A stretch of DNA of 64,000 nt, taken from JBGSOV01 sp041738935 (GTDB taxonomy: Bacteria; Patescibacteriota; Gracilibacteria; CAIRYL01; GCA-016699755). Position numbers and translations under genes: made by a program. Of the stretch, positions 49,573 to 58,617 are shown piece by piece. The DNA lies in the NCBI GenBank assembly GCA_041738935.1, contig JBGSOV010000021.1, positions 186,001 to 250,000 of the forward strand. The letters run 5' to 3'. Below the pieces are notes generated by a model that did not search any database, was not told the origin of the DNA, and saw only the letters and a program-made list of their open reading frames with translations. Position 1 is the first letter of the stretch; each line of letters begins with the position of its first letter.

Positions 49573-49600
49573 ATTGTATGCTTTTGAGGATTTTTTGCAA
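49573..49600 (-). promoter_or_regulatory. ileS promoter
   Basis: Reverse strand TTGCAA (49600-49595), a 16-bp spacer and TACAAT (49578-49573). Transcription would start near 49566, directly before the first T-box hairpin, leaving no room for a long Stem I. Confidence 0.7.
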
Positions 49601-49609
49601 TATTTTCCA

Positions 49610-50359
49610 TTATCCAAAAATCCCCCACAACAAGTAGATGACAAAGACTATGCTGAGGTATCGCAAAAATGTTTCGAGATGTTTCGAATGAATTTTGTCG
49701 AGCAGTGTTCCTACTAATAATCCGCTTACCAAAGTCGCACAAAACATCGGCAACAGAAAATGCAAATCAAGGAGCCCGTGAATGAAATACTGATATGACG
49801 CAACTGATTGTGCGAATAGAGAGGAAAGTGCCAGAACAAATGAAGCATGTTGATACTTAAATCCCAGCAAGCTTGTTAGCAAAAGGAGTGCAATCATCCA
49901 GTCACCAATCACGAATGCTGCGTTGTATGTTCCGATAAAAAGCGTAATAAAAAAGAGAATGAGAAAATTTCTGTGGCTCTCTACAAAGCCTTGATTTTCG
50001 TGAAGAGTCCTTGAAAAGAAAACATTTTTTATAACGAGTAAAATGATTGTCGCTGCAAAAATGAGCTTGAGCATTTCGACATCGATGATGACAAGAAGCC
50101 ATGCACCCAAAAGTGCTCCTATAACTTGGAATAATGTAAAAGGGAAAATCCACCACTTGATAGTATATTTTCTTCCTAAAGCGATTGCCATCCCCAAATT
50201 TGAACCAATCACGGCGGCATTATCAAGTGCCATCGCGGGTTTGATGTCAAAATGCAAAATGTTCTGCAAAACAGCTTGGGTAACCAAGCTGCCGCCCCCG
50301 ACAAAGTTTCCGTAACATTCAGCTACAAAAACGCCGATTGTTGCAATAAGTACTTCCAT
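49610..50359 (-). CDS. TSUP (TauE/SafE) family membrane permease
   Basis: 249 residues from ATG 50359. About eight helices with the two half-repeats of the family: NFVGGGSLVTQAVL and DNAAVIGSNLG in the first, GTYNAAFVIGDWMIALLL in the second. TSUP proteins export sulfite/sulfoacetate or small organosulfur or carboxylate anions; the substrate cannot be assigned. It ends ten bases before the ileS promoter. Confidence 0.85.
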   Translation of the reverse strand: MEVLIATIGVFVAECYGNFVGGGSLVTQAVLQNILHFDIKPAMALDNAAVIGSNLGMAIALGRKYTIKWWIFPFTLFQVIGALLGAWLLVIIDVEMLKLIFAATIILLVIKNVFFSRTLHENQGFVESHRNFLILFFITLFIGTYNAAFVIGDWMIALLLLTSLLGFKYQHASFVLALSSLFAQSVASYQYFIHGLLDLHFLLPMFCATLVSGLLVGTLLDKIHSKHLETFLRYLSIVFVIYLLWGIFG

Positions 50360-50441
50360 GCCCAGTATTTTGTCTAGAAAAATATGAATTGTCAAACGTG
50401 ATAGAATCCTTTTTTTATGCAGTGAAATATGGCTACTTGTG

Positions 50442-50471
50442 TTTACAAATTGAGGATTAAAATGTTATAAT
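50442..50471 (+). promoter_or_regulatory. Promoter of the MFS-HEAT gene
   Basis: TTTACA (50442-50447), an 18-bp spacer and TATAAT (50466-50471), within an AT-rich stretch 29 bases before ATG 50500. Confidence 0.75.
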
Positions 50472-50499
50472 ATAATAAATATAAATACCAATTTTCGCC

Positions 50500-52926
50500 A
50501 TGAATATTCCTCAAATGTTGAGTGGCAAGAGCTCCCTTTTTAACATTTCTCGCAACGAATATGGGCGAGTAATTCCTGCGTTTTTGATAAAACTGTTTTT
50601 TCACACTGCCTACGTCGCCGGAGGAACATTGGTTGTGGCGCTTTTTGTGGGTGAATATTCTACCGGTGATCTCCCTCGCATGTATATTGTGCAAGCGCTG
50701 TTTGTCATTTTGGGAACATGGCTCCTTTCGAGCGCGTTACAAAAAATTCCTTCACGTTATCTCATTGTCATCGGTAGTAGTATCGCGGCTTTTTTACTGC
50801 TCATTAGTATTCATTACGCCGAATCGTCAATTACCTATTTTATTCTGGCGATTATGGCAATATCGATTTTTTTGACGCAAGTCGGAATCTGGATATCAAT
50901 CTTTATTGAAAATATTTTTTCACCACTCGAAGGCGAGCGTGTACTGCCCGTCATCGAGAGTGCAGAACCGATTGGTGGAATTCTCGCTGGCACCCTTATC
51001 GTCAGTCTCCTTGGAAATATTAACGTGGCGCACATGCTTGGCATAATTGGGCTGATCCTCTTGCTCATTCCTCCGGTTATGCTTGGTTTTATCGGACATT
51101 TAAATACTTTTCCGGTAATGCGTTCTAAAAATGTCGAACCAAATAAACCGTTCGATTTTAAAACTCTTCGCAAAGTCCGCCAAATCATTTATCGCAATCG
51201 GTTTTTAGCAGGATTATTCGCTGTGATTTTTTTGCAATATGCGGCGTTTCATATTATCGAATTTGAGTACACCAAAAAAATGGATGAGCACAGTCAGCAC
51301 AGTCTCCATGACGTGAGCGGCGTGTATGGACCAATAAATAAGAATGTCGACGAACAACAAAAAGAACACGTCTCAGCACTTATGCACAGTCTCGGGAGCG
51401 TGCAAATTGTGATTCATATTTTGATTCTGGCTTTTCAGCTGTTACTCGCCAGTGCATTCTTGCAACGCTTAGGAGTAATGCGCACTTTTTCGATGGCTCC
51501 TGTGATGCAATTTTTCTCGTTTATCAGTATGTTGGCGAGTTTTAATATTGTGACTGTCTTACTAGCAAAAGGAACGTATGAAGTTTCTGTCGGTATTGGT
51601 AAAAGTGCTTTTGTAAACTCATTTTATGCGCTTTCGGAAGCAAAACGTGACGAAGCGAAAGAGATACTCGAAGGCGTTGCGAGACCGTTGGGGCTACTTG
51701 TTGGTACGATGTTTATTTTGATTGCACAATTCTTATTTACGGTTGACCAGATTCACATTGCACTCATCTTTTGTTTGATTCTGTTGTCGCTCGGTGCATC
51801 GCTGATTGCCCTGGCGCTAAAGAATCACTACACCCTGATTACACGCAAAAAATACGATACCCCAGATAATATTGTTGAAAAAATGGACGCAATCGAAATC
51901 ATGAGTCAGCGTGGACATCAAGATTCGTTGAGTTTTTTAATTGAAAAACTCGCTGATACCAATGCGATTCCCGAGGTACGAATTAAGATTTTGATGGTGC
52001 TTGGCAAAACCGGAAAAACGAGTGTGATTCCCGCGATTTTGGATGCCTTTGAAGATAAAAATCCTCGTATTCGCTTAGCAGCAGTTCAGGCATTAGGGAA
52101 TTTTAAAAACTTGGGTGAAAAGTTTTTTAGTCAGGCATTTTCTCGGTATCGAGTTTTACATTCGCTCCGTCAAATCTATACCGAGAGTAATAATAAAGAA
52201 CTTAAAATCGCTGCAATCAAAGTCTTCGCGAACCTCAAGGATCCGGATATTATTCCGTTTTTGATCGAAATCCTTAATGCTGACGATCCAGAACTCTGCG
52301 CCGAATCGATTGCGGTTTGTCAGATGTTTGCTGATGCTGGGACGATTATCCATCTCGCGCCGTTTTTGCAGCATCCGCATCCCAAAGTGCGTAGTGCGGC
52401 GATTATTGCTTTATGGCAGTTCCCTTCGATGCGATTGCAGCTCATCGGCAAAATGAGTGAAATGTTGCATTCGACCGAGCTTGTTGAAATTCATTATGGC
52501 ATCCACTGCGTTGGCGGGACAAAATCATATCAAGAAAAACTGCGCCTGCAAGAACTTATGAAAAACGATAGTGAGATGATTCGTCATCATGCAGTAGTCG
52601 CCTTGGCAAAGTTGGACGAATATCGCGTCTTGGAAAATTTGGTGGCGTTTTTGTTTCATCAAGAAAAAGAAATCGGTATTAAAACCAAAACCTTTGTCGA
52701 GAGTCTGGGCAAAAAATACCAACAACTCGTGCACGAGCGTAGTATGCGTGAGGTCGCTCATCGAGTTACCAAAATTCTTAAGGATTCTAAAACAACCATT
52801 CTCGAAAACCTTCCAAATACTACACTGTACGAGTTACTCCATTTGTTTCAGCTCATTAATGCCGAACGCGAAACTTGGACGATCTTGATGATTTTGTATG
52901 AAAGAAAAAAGGTAAAAGCGCCTTAA
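50500..52926 (+). CDS. MFS/nucleotide-transporter-like membrane domain fused to HEAT repeats
   Basis: 808 residues. Residues ~20-440 have about twelve transmembrane helices with MFS-like phrases (SAEPIGGILAGTLIVSLLG, GIGKSAFVNSFYALSEAKR, EGVARPLGLLVGTMF) reminiscent of the ATP/ADP-translocase-like branch. Residues ~465-800 are a cytoplasmic solenoid of HEAT repeats (VRIKILMVLGKTGKTSVIP, NPRIRLAAVQALGNF, DPELCAESIAVCQMF, HPKVRSAAIIALWQF). Such fusions occur in several bacterial groups without a proven substrate. The solenoid may bind a partner protein. It is followed after 75 bases by the dehydrogenase-like gene on the same strand. Confidence 0.8.
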   Translation: MNIPQMLSGKSSLFNISRNEYGRVIPAFLIKLFFHTAYVAGGTLVVALFVGEYSTGDLPRMYIVQALFVILGTWLLSSALQKIPSRYLIVIGSSIAAFLLLISIHYAESSITYFILAIMAISIFLTQVGIWISIFIENIFSPLEGERVLPVIESAEPIGGILAGTLIVSLLGNINVAHMLGIIGLILLLIPPVMLGFIGHLNTFPVMRSKNVEPNKPFDFKTLRKVRQIIYRNRFLAGLFAVIFLQYAAFHIIEFEYTKKMDEHSQHSLHDVSGVYGPINKNVDEQQKEHVSALMHSLGSVQIVIHILILAFQLLLASAFLQRLGVMRTFSMAPVMQFFSFISMLASFNIVTVLLAKGTYEVSVGIGKSAFVNSFYALSEAKRDEAKEILEGVARPLGLLVGTMFILIAQFLFTVDQIHIALIFCLILLSLGASLIALALKNHYTLITRKKYDTPDNIVEKMDAIEIMSQRGHQDSLSFLIEKLADTNAIPEVRIKILMVLGKTGKTSVIPAILDAFEDKNPRIRLAAVQALGNFKNLGEKFFSQAFSRYRVLHSLRQIYTESNNKELKIAAIKVFANLKDPDIIPFLIEILNADDPELCAESIAVCQMFADAGTIIHLAPFLQHPHPKVRSAAIIALWQFPSMRLQLIGKMSEMLHSTELVEIHYGIHCVGGTKSYQEKLRLQELMKNDSEMIRHHAVVALAKLDEYRVLENLVAFLFHQEKEIGIKTKTFVESLGKKYQQLVHERSMREVAHRVTKILKDSKTTILENLPNTTLYELLHLFQLINAERETWTILMILYERKKVKAP

Positions 52927-53001
52927 TTGTGTTTTTCCAGAAATCATATTGCATATTGGGGAAATAATTCCTTACGCTTCAATCTGAAGTTTGTTTTTAT
53001 C

Positions 53002-54537
53002 ATGAGCTTTGGTAAATATTTGGGAAGTTTGCTCATTTGTTTTTTTGTCTGGCTACCGCTTGCAAATGCACAAGAAGACTGTCAAAAACTAAAAGAGGGA
53101 TTTGATTTTCCTTATCGATTTAAAAATGAAGATGTAGTCCTTGATATCACGTGCAGCAAATCTGATTCTCAGTTGAAAATTGAAAGTGAGCAAAAAAATC
53201 AGCTTGTGGTAATAGCAAAGACAGGCTATTTGGTAAGTGAGAGCAATATACAAGCACTACAGTTGCGCGGTAAAAAAATAGTTGAAGAATGGAATATTGG
53301 TTCAGCTACAGCGCCATTTGCGACTTCGCTCTTACAATCAGAAAAAATCGTTGCACTGGTCTTTACCTGCACTTATGACACCAACGCAAAAGCATGGAAT
53401 TGCGGTTGCACTGATGGGAATTGTGAAAAACCGCAATGGAGCCTGCAAGTAATCAAGCAAAAATCACCCGAAATAATACCACCAGCTGCTATAGGAAAAC
53501 TGCGTTCTATCAAGCTTCCGGCTGGTTTTGGCATCCATTATTTTGCGGAGAATGTCATCAATGCGCGCTCTTTGGCGCGTGGCAAACAAGGCACGATTTT
53601 TGTCGGTAATCGTGATGGTGGTACGGTGTATGCACTCGTTGATCGTGATGGTGATTATGTAGCAGACGAAAAATATACTCTTGCATCAGGTCTTGATCAG
53701 CCTAATGGAGTAGAATTTGTTGATGGCGATTTGTATGTAGCAGAGATCGGTCGCATTATAAAATTTGAAAATATCGAGGAAAATTTGCAAAATCCACCAG
53801 AACCAAAAATAATTTTTGCCGACCTGCCAAATGATCGCAGTCATGGCTGGAAATATCTTGCGAAAGGTCCAGATAATCGCCTTTATTTTGGTATTGGTGC
53901 GCCTTGTAATGCTTGTGCAAGCAAAAATAAAATCTATGCGACGCTTGCAAGTATCAATTTGGATGGAAGTGATTTTCAGATTTTTGCCGAAGGAATTCGC
54001 AACACCGTTGGTTTTGATTGGCATCCTCAGACAAAAGAACTGTGGTTTACTGAGAACGGTCGCGATCAAATGGGTGATAATATTCCAACAGACGAGCTCA
54101 ATAGTGCGCCAGTAAGCGGACTCCATTTTGGCTTCCCGATCTGTCACCAAGGCGACATTCTCGATCCGGAGTTTGGCGAAAACGAGCAGCGCTCTTGTGC
54201 GGAGTTTACGCCGCCAAAAATCAAGCTCGGACCCCATGTTGCCGCCTTGGGTATGAAATTTTATACCGGTGAAATGTTTCCAGAAGAATATCGCGGCGAT
54301 ATTTTTATTGCAGAACATGGTTCGTGGAATCGGACGAATAAAATCGGTTATCAAATCTCACATGCAAATATCGACGATAACGAAGCAACGAGTTACGAGC
54401 CATTTGCCACCGGCTGGCTGCAAGGCGAGCAGGCTTGGGGAAGACCGGTCGATGTGCTCGAACTGCCGGATGGCTCACTGCTTGTGAGTGATGATTTTCA
54501 CAACGCGGTGTATCGGATTTATTATAAGGGGCTGTAA
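53002..54537 (+). CDS. Secreted sorbosone/glucose dehydrogenase-like beta-propeller protein
   Basis: 511 residues from ATG 53002 (signal peptide MSFGKYLGSLLICFFVWLPL, cleavage after ANA). Residues ~25-150 form an N-terminal domain with Cys pairs (CTYDTNAKAWNCGCTDGNC). The rest is the six-bladed propeller of the PQQ-dependent sugar/L-sorbosone dehydrogenase family: ARGKQGTIFVGNRDGGTVYA, GLDQPNGVEFVDGDLYVAE, NTVGFDWHPQTKELWFTENG, RPVDVLELPDGSLLVSDD. PQQ dependence is not shown by the sequence. It follows the MFS-HEAT gene without a terminator. Confidence 0.85.
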   Translation: MSFGKYLGSLLICFFVWLPLANAQEDCQKLKEGFDFPYRFKNEDVVLDITCSKSDSQLKIESEQKNQLVVIAKTGYLVSESNIQALQLRGKKIVEEWNIGSATAPFATSLLQSEKIVALVFTCTYDTNAKAWNCGCTDGNCEKPQWSLQVIKQKSPEIIPPAAIGKLRSIKLPAGFGIHYFAENVINARSLARGKQGTIFVGNRDGGTVYALVDRDGDYVADEKYTLASGLDQPNGVEFVDGDLYVAEIGRIIKFENIEENLQNPPEPKIIFADLPNDRSHGWKYLAKGPDNRLYFGIGAPCNACASKNKIYATLASINLDGSDFQIFAEGIRNTVGFDWHPQTKELWFTENGRDQMGDNIPTDELNSAPVSGLHFGFPICHQGDILDPEFGENEQRSCAEFTPPKIKLGPHVAALGMKFYTGEMFPEEYRGDIFIAEHGSWNRTNKIGYQISHANIDDNEATSYEPFATGWLQGEQAWGRPVDVLELPDGSLLVSDDFHNAVYRIYYKGL

Positions 54538-54557
54538 ACTAAGGTAATTCAATTATA

Positions 54558-55262
54558 TTACTCGGATATTCCTATCGTTTTTTTTGTTGCTTCATCTAAA
54601 TAAAATTTTCTCATGCGTGTAAGATTCGGAATACCCAAGTGCTCACTTAATGCGTTAATTATATAATGGATGGCAACATCGTTTTTTAATTCTGGTGACA
54701 AATCAGTGGGTAAATCTCCGAAGGAAAGCACCTTTTGAAGCTCATCATAAATAATATTTACCGTAGAACTTCTTTCATCCCCTACATTAATATGTTTTAA
54801 CAGACCCTCTTTTGCCCCAATATTTCTAAGCGTAGCTTCAAATTTCTCAAGTAGTAATGTTATCTCTTTGGTTTCCCATATAATATACGACTTTCTTATT
54901 TTAGTAAGATCGACTGCATAATTAAGGGCTTCTGTTGTTGGTCCATTTTGAATAAGAAGAATCAAAACTTCATTAAGTTTTGCAGTATATTTTTCACAAA
55001 AAGCGGTATGTTTATCAAAAGCTGTATTAGCCATATGTGATGTTGCGCTTAAAACAAATGCGTTTTTCCTATTTTCCTCCTCCACTCTGTACTCATGAGC
55101 TATTCTTTCCTTTATCAATTCCCAAAGAGCTAACAACAATCCAGCTGCCCCAGGTAATGCAATCAAACCTTGTATACTAGATGGAACTTTAGGTGCAATA
55201 AAAGCCAAGGCGACATATGCAATGATGGCAATGATAATCCCCCCTAAAAAAAATTTGTTCAT
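54558..55262 (-). CDS. Membrane protein of unknown function, two N-terminal helices
   Basis: 234 residues, AT-rich gene. Two helices (FFLGGIIIAIIAYVALAFIA and GLIALPGAAGLLLALWELI) are followed by a ~180-residue soluble helical domain (KHTAFCEKYTAKLNEVLILL, then LLEKFEATLRNIGAKEG). No family recognised. Its base composition is lower in GC than adjacent genes, compatible with recent gain. It is convergent with the dehydrogenase-like gene, 20 bases apart. Confidence 0.65.
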   Translation of the reverse strand: MNKFFLGGIIIAIIAYVALAFIAPKVPSSIQGLIALPGAAGLLLALWELIKERIAHEYRVEEENRKNAFVLSATSHMANTAFDKHTAFCEKYTAKLNEVLILLIQNGPTTEALNYAVDLTKIRKSYIIWETKEITLLLEKFEATLRNIGAKEGLLKHINVGDERSSTVNIIYDELQKVLSFGDLPTDLSPELKNDVAIHYIINALSEHLGIPNLTRMRKFYLDEATKKTIGISE

Positions 55263-55360
55263 TAATACTAGACAAGAGCAAGCAAAAAGAATTTTATATT
55301 TTTTCTAAGAAAGTGCAATCCGTAGCTTACGACGTACCGCTTTAAAGTTGCGACTTGTCT

Positions 55361-56242
55361 TTACCAACCGCGATTTGCCAATTTTGTCACGACATCGATT
55401 GCTGATTCGCTTTGCATCGGTTCACCCAAGTTTTCGCTGACTCGCGCAATAATATCTGGATTGTTAAAATTGGTCGTCGCTTCGACAATTGCCTTGGCGC
55501 GTCTGGACGGATCGGAAGATTTGAAGATACCGGAACCGACAAAGACACCATCGCAGCCAAGCTGCATCATCAGCGCTGCGTCTGCCGGCGTCGCAATACC
55601 GCCCGCAGCAAAATTGACGACCGGTAGTCTCCCGAGTTTGGCGACTTCGCGGACAAGGTCGATTGGCGCGCCGAGCTCTTTAGCAATGGTCATCAGTTCT
55701 TCTTCAGGAACATTGTGTAATGCGCGAATCTCGGCATCGATCTGGCGAAAATGACGAACTGCTTCGACGATATCACCGGTGCCGGCTTCGCCTTTGGTAC
55801 GGATCATCGCCGCGCCTTCACCGATACGGCGGAGGGCTTCGGCGAGACACGTCGCGCCGCAGACAAAGGGGATTTTGAAATCCCACTTATTGATATGATA
55901 GCGATGGTCGGCAGGAGTCAAGACTTCGGATTCGTCGATGTAATCGATATTAAGGGATTCCAAAACTTGCGCTTCGACAAAATGCCCGATGCGCACTTTT
56001 GCCATTACCGGAATCGAAACGGATTTTTTGATAGCACGCACCATCGCAGGATCACTTGCGCGCGCAACACCGCCATCACGACGAATATCAGAAGGAACGC
56101 GTTCGAGCGCCATTACAGCAACTGCTCCAGCATCTTCAGCAATTTTGGCTTGTTCGACATCGACAACGTCCATAATCACTCCTCCCTTGAGCATTTGTGC
56201 GAGTCCCGAATTGAGTACACGAGATGATTTTACTTCGTTCAT
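55361..56242 (-). CDS. pdxS: Pyridoxal 5'-phosphate synthase lyase subunit
   Basis: 293 residues from ATG 56242, the normal PdxS length. Barrel signatures: GLAQMLKGGVIMDVVDVEQA, VMALERVPSDIR, VMAKVRIGHFVEAQVLE (catalytic Lys), and MIRTKGEAGTGDIVEAVRH with the second Lys. NFAAGGIATPADAALMMQLG follows. It builds PLP from ribose 5-phosphate, glyceraldehyde 3-phosphate and ammonia. The glutaminase partner pdxT is not adjacent. It lies just downstream of hisS on the same strand. PLP is the cofactor of HisC in this window. Confidence 0.97.
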   Translation of the reverse strand: MNEVKSSRVLNSGLAQMLKGGVIMDVVDVEQAKIAEDAGAVAVMALERVPSDIRRDGGVARASDPAMVRAIKKSVSIPVMAKVRIGHFVEAQVLESLNIDYIDESEVLTPADHRYHINKWDFKIPFVCGATCLAEALRRIGEGAAMIRTKGEAGTGDIVEAVRHFRQIDAEIRALHNVPEEELMTIAKELGAPIDLVREVAKLGRLPVVNFAAGGIATPADAALMMQLGCDGVFVGSGIFKSSDPSRRAKAIVEATTNFNNPDIIARVSENLGEPMQSESAIDVVTKLANRGW

Positions 56243-56299
56243 AAAAAGCGGTAAGAAAAACGTTAGGATTTGACCACAGGATTGATTTGGATGCAAGTA

Positions 56300-57616
56300 T
56301 TACTCGCCCATTTTCCAAGTATCGACGCGATCAGGAATAATAAGCGCACCAATGCGCTCTTTGATGCCTTCAAACGGAATCCGTTCTTGCGTGCCTTCTT
56401 GCATATTCCGCAGAATAATGATTCCCTCGCGGACTTCGACTTCTCCTAAAATAAGTGTCCACTTCGCATCAAATTTGTCCGCAGTCTTAAGTTGAGTTTT
56501 CATCGAAGCTTTGCCGAAAGCACCTCGGACATGTACGCCCATATCGTGCAGATCGGAAATCAGTTTCATCGCTTTTGCTTTCGCAATATCACCGAGACAA
56601 GCAATGTAGATATCAGTGTGGTCTTTTTCGGGAGGGACAACACCAGCGTCTTTGAGGTGATTGATGGCGCGTTCGACACCCATTGCAAACCCAAAAGCAG
56701 GTGTAGGCGCGCCTCCCAAAAGCTCGATGAGTCCATCGTAACGTCCACCACCACAAACCGTCAGTCCGTCGTCGTCGATAAATTCGAATACAGTATCACA
56801 ATAATAATCGAGTCCGCGGACAAGTCGTGGATTTTCGGTATATTTAATATCCAGAGCATTCAAATATTCTTTCACTTGTTTGTAATAGTGTTTGGAATCA
56901 TCACTGATAAAATCTTCAAACTTTGGTGCCAAACTTACGAGAATCTGATCATCTTCATCTTTGCTGTCAAAAATCCTGAGCGGGTTTTTTTCGACGCGTG
57001 CTTGCGAAGCTTCGGACAGATTACGCATCTTAGGAAGAAAATAATCGCGCAAAGCATCTTCGTATTTTTTGCGGTTTTCGGCAGTACCAATAGTATTAAT
57101 CTGTAAGTGAAACCGATCAGCGATCATTAAATCTTCTAATATTTTTTGAGCGAGCAGAATCGATTGCGCATCCATTGAAGCATCACGTCCGCCGATAACC
57201 TCGACACTTGCTTGGTAAAACTGACGATAGCGACCTTTTTGGGGACGATCGTGGCGAAAGTGCGGCTCGAAACAGTACAGCTGAACGGGGTGCGGCCAAG
57301 CGGGCATAGCGTTTTGCAAATACGCGCGGCAAATCCCGGCTGTTGATTCGGGCTTGAGCGCATAGGTCTTGTCGCCAACGCTCACACGATACATCTCTTT
57401 TGCAACCGCGTCCGTCGTTGCGCCGAGCCCTCGCTCAAAAAGTGCCGCTTCTTCCATAATCGGAGTTGTAATGCGGCGAAATCCTGCCTGGCGGCAACGA
57501 TGCCGCACCGCTTTTTTGACTACGGTAAAATAATCGTGGTCATCTGGCAGAATATCGTGCATACCTCGTGGCGATTGAAATTTGATATTTGCATCAGTAT
57601 TATTTTCGTCAGACAT
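56300..57616 (-). CDS. hisS: Histidyl-tRNA synthetase
   Basis: 438 residues from ATG 57616. Class II motifs: PRGMHDILPDD, motif 2 around PQKGRYRQFYQASVEVIG, ALKPESTAGICRAYL, His-specific VRGLDYYCDTVFEF and GGGRYDGLIELLGG, then FGFAMGVERAI (motif 3). The C-terminal anticodon-binding domain is present. It is separated from pdxS by about 60 bases. Confidence 0.97.
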   Translation of the reverse strand: MSDENNTDANIKFQSPRGMHDILPDDHDYFTVVKKAVRHRCRQAGFRRITTPIMEEAALFERGLGATTDAVAKEMYRVSVGDKTYALKPESTAGICRAYLQNAMPAWPHPVQLYCFEPHFRHDRPQKGRYRQFYQASVEVIGGRDASMDAQSILLAQKILEDLMIADRFHLQINTIGTAENRKKYEDALRDYFLPKMRNLSEASQARVEKNPLRIFDSKDEDDQILVSLAPKFEDFISDDSKHYYKQVKEYLNALDIKYTENPRLVRGLDYYCDTVFEFIDDDGLTVCGGGRYDGLIELLGGAPTPAFGFAMGVERAINHLKDAGVVPPEKDHTDIYIACLGDIAKAKAMKLISDLHDMGVHVRGAFGKASMKTQLKTADKFDAKWTLILGEVEVREGIIILRNMQEGTQERIPFEGIKERIGALIIPDRVDTWKMGE

Positions 57617-57775
57617 CAGCAAGAGAAGAGAAAAACTACTGACCGACTGTACCAGTTTTTTTGTCACTTGCAAAGCCAACATGTATCTTTTTTTATAATT
57701 TTCCCAAAAACCGCGAAATAATTTTTCGCTTCTTCGAGATGTAAAGATATTGTTTTACTTACGCGTTTTAGAGAG

Positions 57776-57852
57776 TGGTGGAGCTGAGGGGACTCGAACC
57801 CCTGACCTCCTCGGTGCAAACGAGGCGCTCTAGCCAACTGAGCTACAGCCCC
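57776..57852 (-). tRNA. tRNA-Ala (anticodon UGC)
   Basis: Cloverleaf on the reverse strand: acceptor GGGGCTG/CAGCTCC with one G-U pair, D arm TAGCTCAGTTGGCTAGAGC, anticodon arm CTCGT-TTGCACC-GAG with TGC at 57818-57816, and T arm AGGGG-TTCGAGT-CCCCT. Discriminator A at 57779, and an encoded CCA follows (57778-57776). It supplies the alaS enzyme. It is upstream of hisS on the same strand. Confidence 0.97.
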
Positions 57853-57876
57853 ACAAATAACAGAAACGCGAAAGGT

Positions 57877-57906
57877 ATTATCCGCAAATACGCGAAGAAA
57901 AATCAA
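57877..57906 (-). promoter_or_regulatory. Candidate promoter of tRNA-Ala
   Basis: Reverse strand TTGATT (57906-57901), an 18-bp spacer and GATAAT (57882-57877), about 25 bases before the tRNA 5' end. The -35 box overlaps the end of ppa. Confidence 0.5.
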
Positions 57907-58448
57907 GCAAACTTTTCTTGATAACATGCGATACACTCGGTGATAAATTTTTTGGCTGTAGGAGCGTCATCCCATGAAGTCACTGTGACTTTTTTGCCCG
58001 GCTCAAGATCTTTATAATGGGTCAAAAAATACTCAATGTCTTCGCGTTTTTTGTGTGGCAAGTCTTCAAATTTGGTGACATCGGTAAAATACGGGTCGCA
58101 CGTAGGAACAGTCAAAATTTTGTCATCGCGTTCGCCACTGTCATCCACACTCAGCATTCCGATAACGCGGCACGAAACCACACACCCAGGGTTGATGCCT
58201 TCGCTCGCAATAACAATGGCGTCCAACGGATCGTGATCAAAGTCATTCCAGGTGCGCGGAATCAGCCCGTACGAAAACGGGTATGGAATCGGTGTGTGTA
58301 AAAAGCGATCGACATAGATAAAACCGTGCTTCTTATCAAATTCGTATTTGACGCGGCTACCTTCTGAGATTTCGATGATGATATTCACTTCATCAGGAGT
58401 CTTTTTTCCAATCGGCAGAGAATGAAAAATGTTGTTCTCGTCTGTCAT
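57903..58448 (-). CDS. ppa: Inorganic pyrophosphatase (family I)
   Basis: 181 residues. Family signature DDPLDA-like motif in WNDFDHDPLDAIVIA with metal-binding Asp residues. SRVKYEFDKKHGFIYVDRFL, PYPFSYGLIPRTWND and PGKKVTVTSWDDAPTAKKFI complete the soluble type. It hydrolyses the pyrophosphate made by aminoacyl-tRNA synthetases and by HisG/HisE-type reactions. Confidence 0.96.
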   Translation of the reverse strand: MTDENNIFHSLPIGKKTPDEVNIIIEISEGSRVKYEFDKKHGFIYVDRFLHTPIPYPFSYGLIPRTWNDFDHDPLDAIVIASEGINPGCVVSCRVIGMLSVDDSGERDDKILTVPTCDPYFTDVTKFEDLPHKKREDIEYFLTHYKDLEPGKKVTVTSWDDAPTAKKFITECIACYQEKFA

Positions 58449-58564
58449 ATTATAGAGATTACAAGGGAAACGATGTTAGCATTCTGGCAGGAAAATTTGT
58501 TTTTTTCAAGCCGATTCTTCCTGTTTTTATTTTCCTATTTTTTAGCAATGCAGACAAGAATAAA

Positions 58565-58593
58565 TCGACAAAATTATATTTTTTGTGAATAAT
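58565..58593 (+). promoter_or_regulatory. Promoter of the malic enzyme gene
   Basis: TCGACA, a 17-bp spacer and AATAAT, 24 bases before ATG 58618; the start would be near 58600. Confidence 0.6.
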
Positions 58594-58617
58594 CAAAAGG
58601 CTTTTTTTTAGATCAAT

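Noticed and set aside
49530..49600. Possible tRNA on the reverse strand (GTTCGACTCC looks like a T arm)
   Set aside because: The five bases before TTCGACT do not pair with those after it, and no D or anticodon arm can be formed. The sequence is better explained as the first hairpin of the T-box leader.
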